This document shows positions 1-6,829 of a stretch of 11,294 bases of DNA, in pieces; position 1 is the stretch's first letter; each line of letters begins with the position of its first letter. Position numbers and translations under genes: made by a program. The DNA is from an uncultured Oribacterium sp. (GTDB lineage: Bacteria; Bacillota; Clostridia; Lachnospirales; Lachnospiraceae): assembly GCA_934279105.1 (NCBI GenBank), contig CAKQWR010000054.1, forward strand, positions 1 through 11,294, read 5' to 3'. Below the pieces are notes generated by a model that did not search any database, was not told the origin of the DNA, and saw only the letters and a list, made by a program, of their open reading frames with translations.

Positions 1-2
1 CC

Positions 3-89
3 GTACTCGCGAAGCATCTCGTACAGGCTGCAAAGCTTCAGATGAATCTCGCACCGATCGACGACAGCGCCGACGAGTATCTGTCTTAA
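3..89 (+). CDS. C-terminal end of an unidentified protein (partial)
   Basis: Only the last 28 codons of a + strand gene that enters from the left edge are visible. The frame is open from base 3 and stops with TAA at 87-89. The C-terminus reads approximately VLAKHLVQAAKLQ, then an acidic finish ending in DEYLS, which suggests a helix followed by a short acidic tail. A rho-independent terminator begins 15 bases after the stop, which supports this frame as the real gene end; frame 1 stops early and frame 2 reads through the terminator. I do not recognise the family. It does not resemble the usual ends of ArgC or ArgF that I know, so I do not assign it to arginine synthesis. It converges on argD. 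Confidence 0.5.
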   Translation, partial: VLAKHLVQAAKLQMNLAPIDDSADEYLS

Positions 90-103
90 CAACTAAAAAC
101 AGG

Positions 104-133
104 AACCCCGGCGGAATACTCCACCGGGGTTTT
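104..133. terminator. Rho-independent terminator between convergent genes
   Basis: A 12-bp GC-rich stem (104-115 with 120-131, loop ATAC) is followed on the + strand by a short T run. The single imperfect pair is C·A in + strand RNA and becomes G·U in - strand RNA. On the minus side the hairpin is followed after a few bases by TTTTT. It therefore probably ends both the + strand gene stopping at 89 and the argD transcript, which stops about 80 bases away. The bidirectional role is inferred. Confidence 0.8.
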
Positions 134-212
134 CTATATCGATCCACGATTCTGAACGTTTTCAGTAGACAAACGCTCGAAAAAATCGTCTTCCATCGTA
201 GATCCGCACAAA

Positions 213-1454
213 TTATGCCAGTTCTCCCAGCACCTGTTCCAGTTTTTCCTTCATCGCATCGATATGCTCATGCTCGATGACGAGTGGCGGTACGAAACGA
301 ACGGTGTTATGCTCTGCCGCAATCAGAATCACGTGCTGCTCGAGCAGCATCTTCCGGACGATTTCGCCGGCCGGTACCGATGGTGCAAACTCGAGCCCCT
401 GTATCAGACCCATGCCACGATGGTCCTTCACCATATCCGGAAACGCAGCGCGCACTTCATCCAGTGCCTTCCAAAGGTACTCGCCTTGTGTCTTCGCATG
501 GCCCGGGATATCTGCTTCTTTAAACACATCCAGTACCGCAGAGGCTGCTGCGCAGACAAACGGATTCCCTCCGTAGGTAGACCCATGGTCTCCCGGCTGC
601 ATCGCACTTGCTGCTTCTCCACAGGCGAGAAACGCTCCCATCGGCACACCATTGCCGAGGGCCTTCGCAACCGTCAGCACATCCGGCTTAACGCCATACG
701 CCTGCCATGCAAACATGGAACCCGAGCGTCCCATACCGCACTGGATTTCATCGAGAATCAGCAGCAGATCATGCTCGTCGCAGAGCTGCCGTACGCCCTT
801 CAGAAACGCCTCCGTCGCCGGATAAATACCACCCTCACCCTGAATCGTCTCCATGATGATCGCACCGGTGTTCTCATTGATCTGTGCCTTCACAGAATCG
901 AGATCGTTGAAGTTTGCGAAGCGCACACCACCGATCAATGGTTCAAACGGTGCACGGTAGTGCTCCTTTCCGGTCACACTCACGGCACCCATCGAACGAC
1001 CATGGAAGGAGCCCTGCATCGCGATGATCTCGCAACCGGCCTTGCCCTTATTGTAGTGGTAGCGACGCGCGATCTTCAGTGCGCCCTCAACCGCCTCCGT
1101 TCCGGAATTTGTAAAGAACACACGATCCATCTCACTCGCCTGAAGCAGCTTCTCCGCCGCCTCGATAGACGGCTCATTATAGAAAAGGTTCGAGGTATGC
1201 AGCAGTCCCTTATCGATCTGCTCCTTCATCGCCTGATTTACCAGCACGTTGCCATACCCAAGACCCGCAACCGCGATACCCGCGCCGAAATCGAGGTATG
1301 CGTGTCCACCCGCATCGTAGAGCTCGACGCCCTTCGCGTGATCAAACGCAACTGGAAAACGGTTGTAGGTCTTGTACAGCACCTGCTCGCCCTCCGCCAC
1401 GAGGCGGTCATTTACGATATTTCCTTTTACGATGGAATCATCCATAAATTTCAT
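213..1454 (-). CDS. argD: Acetylornithine aminotransferase (ArgD), PLP class-III
   Basis: Cytoplasmic PLP enzyme that transfers an amino group from glutamate to N-acetylglutamate semialdehyde, giving N2-acetylornithine. Class-III aminotransferase landmarks are present in order: the phosphate-binding TNSGTEAVEGALK (about residue 115), GSFHGRSMGA (about 148), LDEIQCGMGRSG with the PLP-contacting Asp (about 235), and AKALGNGVPMG with the Schiff-base Lys (about 264). About 413 residues is normal for the family. The frame could begin at a GTG at 1463, but an AAGGG ribosome binding site sits 8 bases before the ATG at 1454 and would overlap the GTG start, so I use 1454. It is the last gene of the argJ-argB-argD run and lies 19 bases behind a small Cys-rich frame. 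Ornithine or succinylornithine aminotransferase is the main alternative, but the operon favours ArgD. Confidence 0.95.
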   Translation of the reverse strand: MKFMDDSIVKGNIVNDRLVAEGEQVLYKTYNRFPVAFDHAKGVELYDAGGHAYLDFGAGIAVAGLGYGNVLVNQAMKEQIDKGLLHTSNLFYNEPSIEAAEKLLQASEMDRVFFTNSGTEAVEGALKIARRYHYNKGKAGCEIIAMQGSFHGRSMGAVSVTGKEHYRAPFEPLIGGVRFANFNDLDSVKAQINENTGAIIMETIQGEGGIYPATEAFLKGVRQLCDEHDLLLILDEIQCGMGRSGSMFAWQAYGVKPDVLTVAKALGNGVPMGAFLACGEAASAMQPGDHGSTYGGNPFVCAAASAVLDVFKEADIPGHAKTQGEYLWKALDEVRAAFPDMVKDHRGMGLIQGLEFAPSVPAGEIVRKMLLEQHVILIAAEHNTVRFVPPLVIEHEHIDAMKEKLEQVLGELA

Positions 1455-1473
1455 TTTATTCACCCTTATCTAT

Positions 1474-1545
1474 TCATCCGCCGTGTTTTTCGGCCCATGC
1501 ACGCTCACAGCACCCACCCGTACAGCAGCTGCAGGCGCTACGCAT
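1474..1545 (-). CDS. Putative 23-residue cysteine-rich peptide
   Basis: A complete short frame (ATG at 1545, TGA at 1474) fits neatly in the gap between argB and argD. It starts 21 bases after the argB stop and ends 19 bases before the argD ATG. AGGAAAGG (1559-1552) lies 6 bases upstream of the ATG and would be a usable ribosome binding site. The peptide begins MRSACSCCTGGCCERAW and ends in a basic/glycine tail. Its five cysteines are packed as CxCC-x3-CC, so more than a fifth of the residues are Cys. There is no signal peptide or membrane segment. I do not know a family for it. It could be a metal- or Fe-S-binding peptide, a cysteine-rich leader that tunes argD translation, or a chance frame in a 112-base spacer. 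Confidence 0.45.
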   Translation of the reverse strand: MRSACSCCTGGCCERAWAEKHGG

Positions 1546-1566
1546 TCCGTGCCTTTCCTGACATCA

Positions 1567-2451
1567 TCAGAACCAGGCGTCGATCGATTTCTCAATCATC
1601 GTGCCGATGCCCTGATTCGTGAAGATTTCAAGAAGCAGACAGTGCGGCACACGTCCATCCAGGATATGTACACGGTTCACACCCTTCTTCATCGCATCGA
1701 TGCAGTTCTGAATCTTCGGCAGCATACCACCGACCAGCTCACCGGCATCCATCATCTCCTGTGCCTTTTCGATGGAAAGCGTGGCGATGAGTGAGCTCTT
1801 ATCATTGAAATCCTTATAGACGCCCTCAACATCTGTAAGAAACGCAAGCTTCTCTGCATGCATCGCGGCCGCAATCGCACAGGCAGCGTCATCTGCGTTG
1901 ATGTTGTAGCTCTGGCCACGCTCATCGAAACCGATCGGACAGATGACCGGAATAAATCCGTCATTCAGAAGATCGTCAATGATGGTTGTATCCACGCCGA
2001 CGATGTCACCGACGTAGCCGATGTCCTCCCCCTTCGAATACTTCTTTACACACTTCAGGAGATTTCCGTCCTTACCGGAGATACCGACGGCTTTTCCACC
2101 GAGGTTGTTGATCAGCTGGACCAGGGATTTGTTGACCTTGTTCAGCACCATCTCCGCAATTTCCATCGTATCTTCATCGGTCACACGAAGTCCATTCACG
2201 AAATGTGGTTCCATGCCGACCTTGCTGATCCACTTCGAAATTTCCTTACCACCCCCATGAACGATGATCGGCTTTAAGCCAACCAGCTTCAGGATCGCCA
2301 CATCCTGCATGACATGCTTCTTCAGGTTTTCGTCGGTCATGGCAGATCCCCCATACTTTACGACGACAACCTTATCCTGAAATTTCTGAATGTATGGCAG
2401 CGCCTCGACGAGGGTCGCCGCCTTATCCATGATTTTATTCTCGATACCCAT
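1567..2451 (-). CDS. argB: Acetylglutamate kinase (ArgB), arginine-sensitive type
   Basis: Cytoplasmic amino-acid kinase that phosphorylates N-acetylglutamate with ATP, the second step of the acetylated ornithine pathway. Visible motifs are VVKYGGSAM with the catalytic Lys near residue 32, [10 protein letters not shown] (62-71) for phosphate binding, [12 protein letters not shown] (183-194), and a second conserved Lys in MLPKI near 246. Length 294 is typical. The extra N-terminal helix (about residues 8-25) and the C-terminal [12 protein letters not shown] (275-286) are features of hexameric, arginine-inhibited NAG kinases, so feedback control at this step is likely. The ATG lies one base after the argJ stop, and its AGGAG ribosome binding site is inside the last argJ codons, so translation is probably coupled to argJ. 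Confidence 0.97.
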   Translation of the reverse strand: MGIENKIMDKAATLVEALPYIQKFQDKVVVVKYGGSAMTDENLKKHVMQDVAILKLVGLKPIIVHGGGKEISKWISKVGMEPHFVNGLRVTDEDTMEIAEMVLNKVNKSLVQLINNLGGKAVGISGKDGNLLKCVKKYSKGEDIGYVGDIVGVDTTIIDDLLNDGFIPVICPIGFDERGQSYNINADDAACAIAAAMHAEKLAFLTDVEGVYKDFNDKSSLIATLSIEKAQEMMDAGELVGGMLPKIQNCIDAMKKGVNRVHILDGRVPHCLLLEIFTNQGIGTMIEKSIDAWF

Positions 2452-2452
2452 G

Positions 2453-3688
2453 TTAACTCCTGTAATCCGCGTTGATGTTCACGTATTCATGCGTGAGGTC
2501 ACAGCCCCAGGCGGTCGCCTCTTCCGTGCCCTCATTCATCTCAATGAGCGCGGTCACCTCCTGATAACCGAGAATCTCGGACGCATAATCCTCATCGAAA
2601 TCAAGCGGCATTCCCTGCTTGAAGACCTGAATCTTGCCGATGTCGTTAACGAAATACAGATTCACCTTATTCGGATCGAAGCTTGCGCCACTATATCCCA
2701 TCGCGCAGAGCACACGTCCCCAGTTTGCGTCACGTCCATAGATAGCCGCCTTCGTCAGTGTCGAAGAAACAACCGAACGTGCGAGAGTCCTCGCCTCCTG
2801 CTTGTCTTTTGCCTGTGTGACATGCACGGTAAAAAGATGGGATGCCCCCTCTCCATCTGCCGCCATCTCACGTGCCAGGGTCTTCGTCACCTGCATGAGC
2901 GCCGTCTTGAAGTTCTCAAAATCCTCTCCCTCACTGTCGATGACTGGATTTTCAGCCGCACCGTTTGCGAGGATGACACAGGTATCATTCGTCGAGGTAT
3001 CCCCATCGACCGAAATCATGTTAAACGTATCCACAACATTTTCGCTGAGTGCCTTCTGCAGGAGTTCCTTCGTAATGCATACATCTGTCGTCAGGAAGCA
3101 GATCATCGTACACATCTGTGGATGAATCATACCGGAGCCCTTCGTCATGCCGCCAAGATGGACCTTCTTACCACCAAGCGTGAACTCCAGTGCAAACTCT
3201 TTGTTCGTCGTATCGGTGGTCATGATGGCCTTGCTGGCTGCGGTTGCTGCCGCCTCATTCGCCTCGAGTTTCGGAACCATCTCATAAATTGCATTTTTCA
3301 TCTTATCGATGGGAAGCTGAAGACCGATGATACCGGTAGATGCAAGCAGGATGGAATCCGCTGAAATCACCTGGCCGAAGGCTTCTGCCGTGGCATCCGC
3401 CTCCTCCTTGCATATATCAAGTCCCATCTGGCCTGTGCAGGCATTTGCGATACCGGAATTGATTACGGCCGCATGTACCGGTCTGCCACTGGCCACCAGC
3501 TCACGATCCCAGAGAACCGGAGCAGCCTTCACAACATTGCTCGTAAATGTACCTGCGACAACGCACGGCTTCTCTGAAAAAATCATCGCCATATCATCTC
3601 GACGCTTCGACTTGATCTTCGCAGCAGTTGCTGCTGCCATAAATCCCTCGGCAGCACAGATGCCACCCTTGACTGCTATCATTTCCAT
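2453..3688 (-). CDS. argJ: Glutamate N-acetyltransferase / ornithine acetyltransferase (ArgJ)
   Basis: Ntn-type enzyme that moves the acetyl group from N-acetylornithine to glutamate, releasing ornithine and recycling the acetyl group. Bifunctional members also use acetyl-CoA, but sequence alone does not settle which type this is. The self-cleavage motif [14 protein letters not shown] is present at about residues 183-196 (counting from the chosen start); the Thr (about 194) becomes the N-terminal nucleophile of the beta chain. The residue before it is Cys rather than the more familiar Ala. About 411 residues is the usual length. Two ATGs compete: one at 3700 preceded by GGAAAG, and one at 3688 preceded by GGGAG at 5-base spacing. 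I prefer 3688. It is the first gene of argJ-argB-argD and is preceded by a possible ArgR-controlled promoter. Confidence 0.95.
   Translation of the reverse strand: MEMIAVKGGICAAEGFMAAATAAKIKSKRRDDMAMIFSEKPCVVAGTFTSNVVKAAPVLWDRELVASGRPVHAAVINSGIANACTGQMGLDICKEEADATAEAFGQVISADSILLASTGIIGLQLPIDKMKNAIYEMVPKLEANEAAATAASKAIMTTDTTNKEFALEFTLGGKKVHLGGMTKGSGMIHPQMCTMICFLTTDVCITKELLQKALSENVVDTFNMISVDGDTSTNDTCVILANGAAENPVIDSEGEDFENFKTALMQVTKTLAREMAADGEGASHLFTVHVTQAKDKQEARTLARSVVSSTLTKAAIYGRDANWGRVLCAMGYSGASFDPNKVNLYFVNDIGKIQVFKQGMPLDFDEDYASEILGYQEVTALIEMNEGTEEATAWGCDLTHEYVNINADYRS
2457..2461 (-). promoter_or_regulatory. argB ribosome binding site inside the argJ 3' end
   Basis: AGGAG read on the minus strand, 5 bases before the argB ATG. 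It overlaps the last argJ sense codons; the argJ TAA lies between it and the start. This arrangement supports translational coupling of ArgB to ArgJ. Confidence 0.85.
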
Positions 3689-3727
3689 AACTACTCCCAT
3701 TCTATCTTTCCATCCGCTCTATGCCTG

Positions 3728-3751
3728 ATTGCATTTTATGTGTTCTTTATA
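3728..3751 (-). promoter_or_regulatory. Putative argJ -10 box with abutting ARG-box-like operator
   Basis: On the minus strand TATAAA (3751-3746) is followed after two bases by ACACATAAAATGCAAT (3743-3728). This resembles the AhrC/ArgR box half-sites (Bacillus consensus CATGAATAAAAATKCAAK), with a spacer one base shorter. The same order, -10 then two bases then ACACAT, occurs before argG. No convincing -35 is visible 16-18 bases upstream, so the promoter call is weak and rests on the parallel with argG. Confidence 0.45.
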
Positions 3752-3758
3752 ATCGTTT

Positions 3759-3799
3759 CGAGCCCGATTCGGTATGGATGGATTCCGTAATCGAGCTCG
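3759..3799. repeat. Strong hairpin in the argG-argJ spacer
   Basis: An inverted repeat with CGAGCCCGATTCGG on the left and CCGTAATCGAGCTCG on the right flanks a 12-base loop, giving about 13 pairs with one bulge and one imperfect pair. In the argG direction it lies about 30 bases after the argG stop. It lacks a downstream T run on the minus strand, so it is not a classic terminator. It could stabilise the 3' end of the argG message or weaken read-through into argJ. Confidence 0.6.
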
Positions 3800-3831
3800 A
3801 TAAAACATCTTGCTTATGACTGGTTCTGTTT

Positions 3832-5094
3832 TTACTTGGTATTTTTAAGATTCTGCACTTCCAGCAGCTTCATCGCCCGTACCTTCTCCGGAAGGCCGAA
3901 AAGAGTGATGAATCCGGATGCATCATGGTGATCATACATGCTGCCCGTCGTGAAGGATGCAAGCGACTCATTATAAAGTGAATATGGTGAAGTCGTTCCG
4001 GCCTTGATGATGTTGCCCTTATAGAGCTTCATCTTCGTCGTACCGGTCACATACTTCTGTGTGCTGGCAACGAAGGCCTGAAGTGCCTCACGAAGCGGAT
4101 CAAACCACTTGCCCTCGTAAACCACCTGTGAGAACTTCACATCTACCATGTTCTTAAACTCCATGGTCTGACGATCCAGGATGAGCTCTTCGATCTGCTT
4201 ATGTGCCTCCATAAGAATCGTAAGGCCCGGTGTCTCATATACGCCACGACTCTTCATGCCGACAACTCGATTCTCGACGATGTCGATGATACCGATACCA
4301 TTTTCGCCGCCCAGCTTGTTAAGCGCAAGGATGATGTCCTTCACGCTCATCTTCTGTCCGTTCAGTTCAACCGGGACACCATCCTCCCACTTGATTTCTA
4401 CATCCGTTTCATGATCCGGTGCCTTCTCCGGTGTCACGGAAAGCATCAGCATGTGGTCGTAGTTCGGCTCCTGAGATGGATCCTCGAGCTCGAGGCCCTC
4501 ATGAGAAATATGTACGAGGTTCCGGTCACGACTGTATGAATTGTCCTCGGAGAACGTCAGTGGAATACCCTTTGATTTAATATAGTTATACTCATCTTCA
4601 CGTGACTGGAAGGTCCAGATATCGGTCATACGCCACGGAGCGATGATGTCGAGATCCGGAGCCAGTGCCTTAATCGCCAGCTCGAAACGAATCTGATCGT
4701 TTCCCTTACCGGTAGCGCCATGGCAGATAGCCTTCGCCCCTTCCTTTCGTGCGATCTCAACAAGCTTCTTCGCAATCGCCGGACGTGCCATCGATGTACC
4801 GAGAAGGTACTTATTCTCGTAGGTAGCATTGGCCTCGAGACACGGAAGTACATAATGATTGCAGAAATCCTCTGTGATATCCTCGATGTACAGCTTCGAT
4901 GCGCCAGAAATCTTTGCACGCTCCGCAAGACCATCCAGCTCATTGCCCTGTCCGACATCGACGCAGCAGCAGATAACTTCATAACCGAAGGTCTCCTTCA
5001 GCCATGGTACGATGCAAGTCGTGTCCAGACCACCTGAGTAAGCCAGAACGACCTTCTCCCCCTGTGTATGATTCTTTGGTGCAAGATTACTCAT
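3832..5094 (-). CDS. argG: Argininosuccinate synthase (ArgG)
   Basis: Cytoplasmic enzyme joining citrulline and aspartate with ATP cleavage to AMP and PPi, forming argininosuccinate. The N-type ATP-pyrophosphatase loop reads LAYSGGLDTT at about residues 17-26, followed by GATGKGNDQIRFE (about 128-140) and the aspartate/citrulline-site segment beginning FSEDNSYSRDRN. About 420 residues is normal. The frame opens further upstream, but GAGGAG 8 bases before the ATG at 5094 marks that start; the 14 extra upstream residues would be encoded by the leader that carries a palindrome. It is read from its own promoter with ARG-box-like operators and is separated from argH by a terminator. No clear T-run terminator follows it, so some read-through into argJ is possible. 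Confidence 0.96.
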   Translation of the reverse strand: MSNLAPKNHTQGEKVVLAYSGGLDTTCIVPWLKETFGYEVICCCVDVGQGNELDGLAERAKISGASKLYIEDITEDFCNHYVLPCLEANATYENKYLLGTSMARPAIAKKLVEIARKEGAKAICHGATGKGNDQIRFELAIKALAPDLDIIAPWRMTDIWTFQSREDEYNYIKSKGIPLTFSEDNSYSRDRNLVHISHEGLELEDPSQEPNYDHMLMLSVTPEKAPDHETDVEIKWEDGVPVELNGQKMSVKDIILALNKLGGENGIGIIDIVENRVVGMKSRGVYETPGLTILMEAHKQIEELILDRQTMEFKNMVDVKFSQVVYEGKWFDPLREALQAFVASTQKYVTGTTKMKLYKGNIIKAGTTSPYSLYNESLASFTTGSMYDHHDASGFITLFGLPEKVRAMKLLEVQNLKNTK

Positions 5095-5120
5095 AATATT
5101 TTCTCCTCTATAAACGCCCC

Positions 5121-5137
5121 GATGCATAAAATGCATC
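5121..5137. promoter_or_regulatory. ARG-box-like palindrome in the argG leader
   Basis: GATGCAT and ATGCATC form a perfect 7-base inverted repeat around an AAA spacer. It lies about 27 bases before the argG ATG, just upstream of its ribosome binding site. The half-sites match those of the other argG palindromes, but the spacing is one base shorter than the Bacillus ARG consensus. It could bind ArgR as a downstream site or fold in the RNA. Confidence 0.45.
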
Positions 5138-5204
5138 TATGGAGGCACCCCTCATTTACGATGTCGTTATCATACGCCATCAAAAAGCAGATTGCAAGCA
5201 CAAC

Positions 5205-5222
5205 ATTGCATGTTTATGCATT
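5205..5222 (-). promoter_or_regulatory. ARG box (ArgR/AhrC operator), best match
   Basis: On the minus strand AATGCATAAACATGCAAT matches the Bacillus AhrC consensus CATGAATAAAAATKCAAK at 15 of 18 positions by hand alignment, and it is nearly palindromic. It lies 36-53 bases downstream of the inferred argG transcription start. AhrC/ArgR binds such sites as a hexamer with arginine as corepressor; use here is inferred. Confidence 0.65.
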
Positions 5223-5247
5223 TAATCTTACATTAATATCCGTTTTT

Positions 5248-5294
5248 ATGCACATAATGTGTATATTATAGTAGATATAACTCATTAATATACA
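5248..5294 (-). promoter_or_regulatory. argG promoter with overlapping ARG-box-like operator
   Basis: A perfect TATAAT (5270-5265, minus strand) has a weak -35 candidate TGTATA (5294-5289) at 18-base spacing. Immediately downstream, ATACACATTATGTGCAT (5264-5248) is a near-palindrome that would cover the transcription start near 5258. A repressor bound there would block initiation, the usual arrangement for ArgR control. The -10 is clear; the -35 is not. Confidence 0.6.
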
Positions 5295-5360
5295 TTGCGA
5301 GCAGGAGTAAAAAAAGGAAACATCCATTCTGAAGGTTCTGCACTGCAATCATCCATACTC

Positions 5361-5400
5361 AAAAAGACCATTCGAGTATGCGGCTCAAATGGTCTTTTAT
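5361..5400 (-). terminator. Rho-independent terminator after argH
   Basis: On the minus strand AAAAGACCATTTGAG pairs with CTCGAATGGTCTTTT across a 7-base loop (5377-5383), about 15 pairs with one G·U, running into a T stretch. It lies about 43 bases after the argH stop and isolates argH transcription from the argG promoter. It would be weaker in + orientation, where the wobble becomes C·A. Confidence 0.88.
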
Positions 5401-5441
5401 TACAGTTCAGCGAAGTGTGCGCATCGCAAGCTCTCCGCCAT

Positions 5442-6800
5442 CTACATTCCGTTGTCTATCTCGGCCCCCTCGAGCAGGGCGCCCGGTGCGCCCATCGTCT
5501 TTCGGTTCCGCACACAGGTTTCCAGCGAGATCGCTTCGTAAATATCCGGATCGATCTGGTCGCACACAGTATGATACTCGTTCAGCGTCAGATCATCGAG
5601 CGCGCAGTTCTTCTCCTCACAGAGAAGCACCAGCTCGCCGACGATACCATGCGCCGTACGGAACGGCACACCTTTCCGCACGAGATAATCCGCAACATCT
5701 GTTGCATTTGTAAAGCCAAGCTTCGCGGAATCCTCCATACGTGCCTTATTCCACGTCATCGTCGCCAGCATGTCCTTCATAAGAATCACCGAATTCTGTA
5801 CGGTATCCATCGCATCGAAGGCCAGCTCCTTATCCTCCTGCATATCCTTATTATACGCAAGTGGCAGCCCCTTCATCACCGTAAGAAGACTCATCAGCGC
5901 ACCATACACCCGACCACTCTTTCCACGAATCAGCTCCGCAATATCCGGATTTTTCTTCTGTGGCATGATGCTGGAACCCGTCGAATATTTATCCGAAATC
6001 TTTACAAACTTATATTCATTCGAATTCCAGATACAGATTTCCTCACTCAGACGACTTAAGTGCATCTGAATCGTCGCAAGGTCGAACAGATACTCAAGAA
6101 GATAATCACGGTCCGAAACCGAATCCATCGAGTTCTCGGTCGGTTTCCGGAAGCCCAGCTTCTTTGCTGTATACGCACGATCAAGCGGATAGGTCGTACC
6201 GGCAAAAGCGCCTGCACCGAGCGGGCACTCGTTCAGGCGATCACGTGTATCCCCGAGACGACTGACATCGCGAAGAAACATCTCACGATACGCCCCCATG
6301 TGGTGTGCCAGTGTCGTCGGCTGTGCCTTCTGAAGATGCGTGAACCCCGGCATGTAGGTCGCTCGATTCTCCGCCATGATTCCCTCTACGGTAGCAAGCA
6401 GTGCCTGCATATGTCCCATCATCTCATCGATGTGGTCGCGTGTATACATTTTCATATCGAGTGCCACCTGATCATTCCGGCTCCGTCCCGTATGAAGACG
6501 CTTACCCGGCTCTCCGATTCGCTCCGTCAGTTCTGCCTCTACGAAGCTGTGAATATCCTCGGCATCCCCCTCGATCTTCAGCTTTCCGTCCTCGACGTCC
6601 TGAAGAATTCCCTGAAGTCCGGTTACGATTGACGCACTATCCTCCGTAGAAATGATTCCCTGACGGCCCAGCATCTCTGCATGTGCGATCGAACCGGTCA
6701 TATCCTGCCGATACATGCACTTATCAAAGCTCAGGGATTCATTGAATTCCTCTGTCCGCTTATCTTCTGCCTCTGTAAATCGTCCACCCCAAAGTTTCAT
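5442..6800 (-). CDS. argH: Argininosuccinate lyase (ArgH)
   Basis: Cytoplasmic member of the fumarase/aspartase superfamily that splits argininosuccinate into arginine and fumarate, the last step of arginine synthesis. The protein opens with the family-typical MKLWGGRFT. It carries TGRSRNDQ (about 104-111), MPGFTHLQKAQPTT (about 150-163) with the catalytic His, and the superfamily signature GSSIMPQKKNPD (275-286) on the flexible loop with the catalytic Ser. About 452 residues is standard. The frame extends 11 codons upstream to 6833, but AGGGGGAA just before the ATG at 6800 and the start motif fix the start. It lies 29 bases after the YfhO-like gene on the same strand with no promoter visible between them, so it is probably transcribed with that gene rather than with argG. 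Confidence 0.96.
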   Translation of the reverse strand: MKLWGGRFTEAEDKRTEEFNESLSFDKCMYRQDMTGSIAHAEMLGRQGIISTEDSASIVTGLQGILQDVEDGKLKIEGDAEDIHSFVEAELTERIGEPGKRLHTGRSRNDQVALDMKMYTRDHIDEMMGHMQALLATVEGIMAENRATYMPGFTHLQKAQPTTLAHHMGAYREMFLRDVSRLGDTRDRLNECPLGAGAFAGTTYPLDRAYTAKKLGFRKPTENSMDSVSDRDYLLEYLFDLATIQMHLSRLSEEICIWNSNEYKFVKISDKYSTGSSIMPQKKNPDIAELIRGKSGRVYGALMSLLTVMKGLPLAYNKDMQEDKELAFDAMDTVQNSVILMKDMLATMTWNKARMEDSAKLGFTNATDVADYLVRKGVPFRTAHGIVGELVLLCEEKNCALDDLTLNEYHTVCDQIDPDIYEAISLETCVRNRKTMGAPGALLEGAEIDNGM

Positions 6801-6829
6801 CGTTCCCCCTATCAGCGCTTGCGCGTCTC

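Noticed and set aside
150..166. Small CTGAA/TTCAG hairpin between the terminator and argD
   Set aside because: Only five pairs with a four-base loop and no T run; expected by chance at this length.
264..1622. 452-codon open frame on the + strand opposite argD
   Set aside because: It is antisense to argD, whose catalytic motifs are intact. The translation is rich in Arg/His/Leu with no domain pattern, and there is no ribosome binding site. The same applies to the long + strand frames opposite argB, argJ, argG, argH and the YfhO-like gene (for example 2390-3364, 5295-6059 and 7172-7879).
5095..5136. Upstream extension of ArgG to an ATG at 5136
   Set aside because: The extension would be encoded by the leader palindrome, and a much better ribosome binding site (GAGGAG) precedes the ATG at 5094.
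5091..5180. 29-codon frame in the argG leader whose TGA overlaps the argG ATG (ATGA)
   Set aside because: The overlap suggests coupling, but no ribosome binding site precedes its ATG (5180) and the composition is not distinctive. Kept only as a possible leader peptide to test by ribosome profiling.
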